Origin: Microbacterium luteolum
GTDB lineage: Bacteria; Actinomycetota; Actinomycetes; Actinomycetales; Microbacteriaceae
Assembly: GCF_039533965.1 (NCBI RefSeq)
Contig: NZ_BAAAUN010000001.1
Coordinates: 1,214,950-1,278,949, forward strand
Direction of reading: 5' to 3'
Length of the DNA: 64,000 nt
Shown piece after piece: positions 62,891 through 64,000 of the stretch. The notes under the pieces were generated by a model, which worked only from the letters and a program-made list of their open reading frames with translations, did no database searches and was not told the origin of the DNA. The position numbers and the translations under genes are program-made. How positions within the stretch are numbered: the stretch's first letter is position 1; each line of letters opens with the position of its first letter.

Positions 62891-62891
<1 letters not shown>
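62250..62891 (-). CDS. dhaL: Dihydroxyacetone kinase ADP-binding subunit
   Basis: 213-residue all-alpha DhaL subunit. Aspartates coordinating the two magnesium ions are in DSAIGDADHGANMARG (residues about 28-43), and GGASGPLYGTFFLRMG contacts the nucleotide. A C-terminal KGRASYLGERSAGHLDPGA segment closes the site. ADP remains bound and is recharged by DhaM. The start overlaps the dhaK stop by one base. Confidence 0.93.
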
Positions 62892-63883
<992 letters not shown>

Positions 63884-63902
63884 TGCGATCTCCTTTGATC
63901 TC

Positions 63903-63912
63903 TTTCGCGAAA
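63903..63912. promoter_or_regulatory. Palindrome in the dha leader
   Basis: TTTCGCGAAA is a perfect 10-base palindrome about 20 bases upstream of the dhaK ribosome-binding site, inside the predicted transcript leader. It could be a second regulatory site, though this is inferred from symmetry alone. Confidence 0.4.
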
Positions 63913-63920
63913 ATCGGAAA

Positions 63921-63944
63921 GCAATTCGTTAATGTCGAATATGC
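63921..63944. promoter_or_regulatory. Operator-like inverted repeat over the dha -10
   Basis: GCAATTCG (63921-63928) is complementary to CGAATATGC (63936-63944) except for one inserted base. It covers the -10 box and start point of the dha promoter, a typical repressor position. No regulator gene is in reach in this window. Confidence 0.55.
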
Positions 63945-63966
63945 TCGGACCCGGTCGGGTTGTCAA
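63938..63966 (-). promoter_or_regulatory. dhaKLM promoter
   Basis: On the minus strand TTGACA (63966-63961) is a perfect -35, followed by 17 bases and CATATT (63943-63938) as -10. The start point should be near 63931, giving a leader of about 48 bases. It is the best sigma-70-type promoter in the window. Confidence 0.75.
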
Positions 63967-64000
63967 GATCAATCCGGAAGACCAGCACGACGAACCGGTT

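Overview
The window is high-GC actinobacterial chromosome and looks like Microbacterium or a close Microbacteriaceae relative. The reasons are a DUF222/HNH endonuclease gene, a RamB/ImmA-type regulator, a long-form GAPDH, pervasive use of GGATGC/GCATCC words inside codons, and several starts that fit leaderless translation (TANNNT, six bases, then ATG/GTG). No rRNA, tRNA, CRISPR array, insertion sequence or integrase was seen. About 58 protein genes are supported; only one stretch over 300 bases (14885-15195) lacks a gene.

Layout. 0.1-8.1 kb: RamB-like regulator, AlkZ-like winged-helix protein, GAPDH, an amidohydrolase with a strong terminator, then a TetR / alpha-beta hydrolase / O-methyltransferase run. 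8.2-13.3 kb: peptide-type ABC importer with a fused permease-ATPase; a 13-bp hairpin separates the binding-protein gene from the permeases. 13.5-15.9 kb: DUF222 HNH protein and a paired SMR transporter. 15.9-23.2 kb: a catabolic block of two unusual aldo/keto reductases, SDR, zinc alcohol dehydrogenase, two HSL-type hydrolases and a Bcr/CflA-type exporter. 23.2-27.2 kb: SDR, His-rich membrane protein, TetR regulator and copper amine oxidase, the last three apparently tied together by a shared operator-like sequence. 27.2-31.1 kb: MurNAc-6-P etherase, amino-sugar kinase, RpiR/MurR regulator, DUF998-like membrane protein.

31.2-48.8 kb: an accessory-looking catabolic and transport region with an AraC regulator, two MoaF-family proteins, a SnoaL-like protein, a branched-chain-type ABC importer (LivM and LivG fused), HAD phosphatase, two SDRs, an APC permease, a second amidohydrolase, GMC oxidoreductase, aldehyde dehydrogenase and a TetR regulator. 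48.9-58.3 kb: an Lrp regulator divergent from an eight-gene overlapping operon, in which a 2-oxoacid dehydrogenase E1alpha/E1beta/E2 set is followed by thiolase, enoyl-CoA hydratase, 3-hydroxyacyl-CoA dehydrogenase, PaaZ and PaaI. 58.3-64 kb: a lipoprotein and the dihydroxyacetone kinase operon dhaK-dhaL-dhaM, where DhaM is a full EIIA-HPr-Enzyme I fusion.

How it may fit together (inference): copper amine oxidase, the APC permease, MoaF/SDR proteins (compare the Klebsiella monoamine regulon), aldehyde dehydrogenase and the lower phenylacetyl-CoA pathway together suggest catabolism of arylalkylamines and aromatic 2-oxo acids to central acyl-CoAs. The phenylacetyl-CoA epoxidase and ligase are not in this window.
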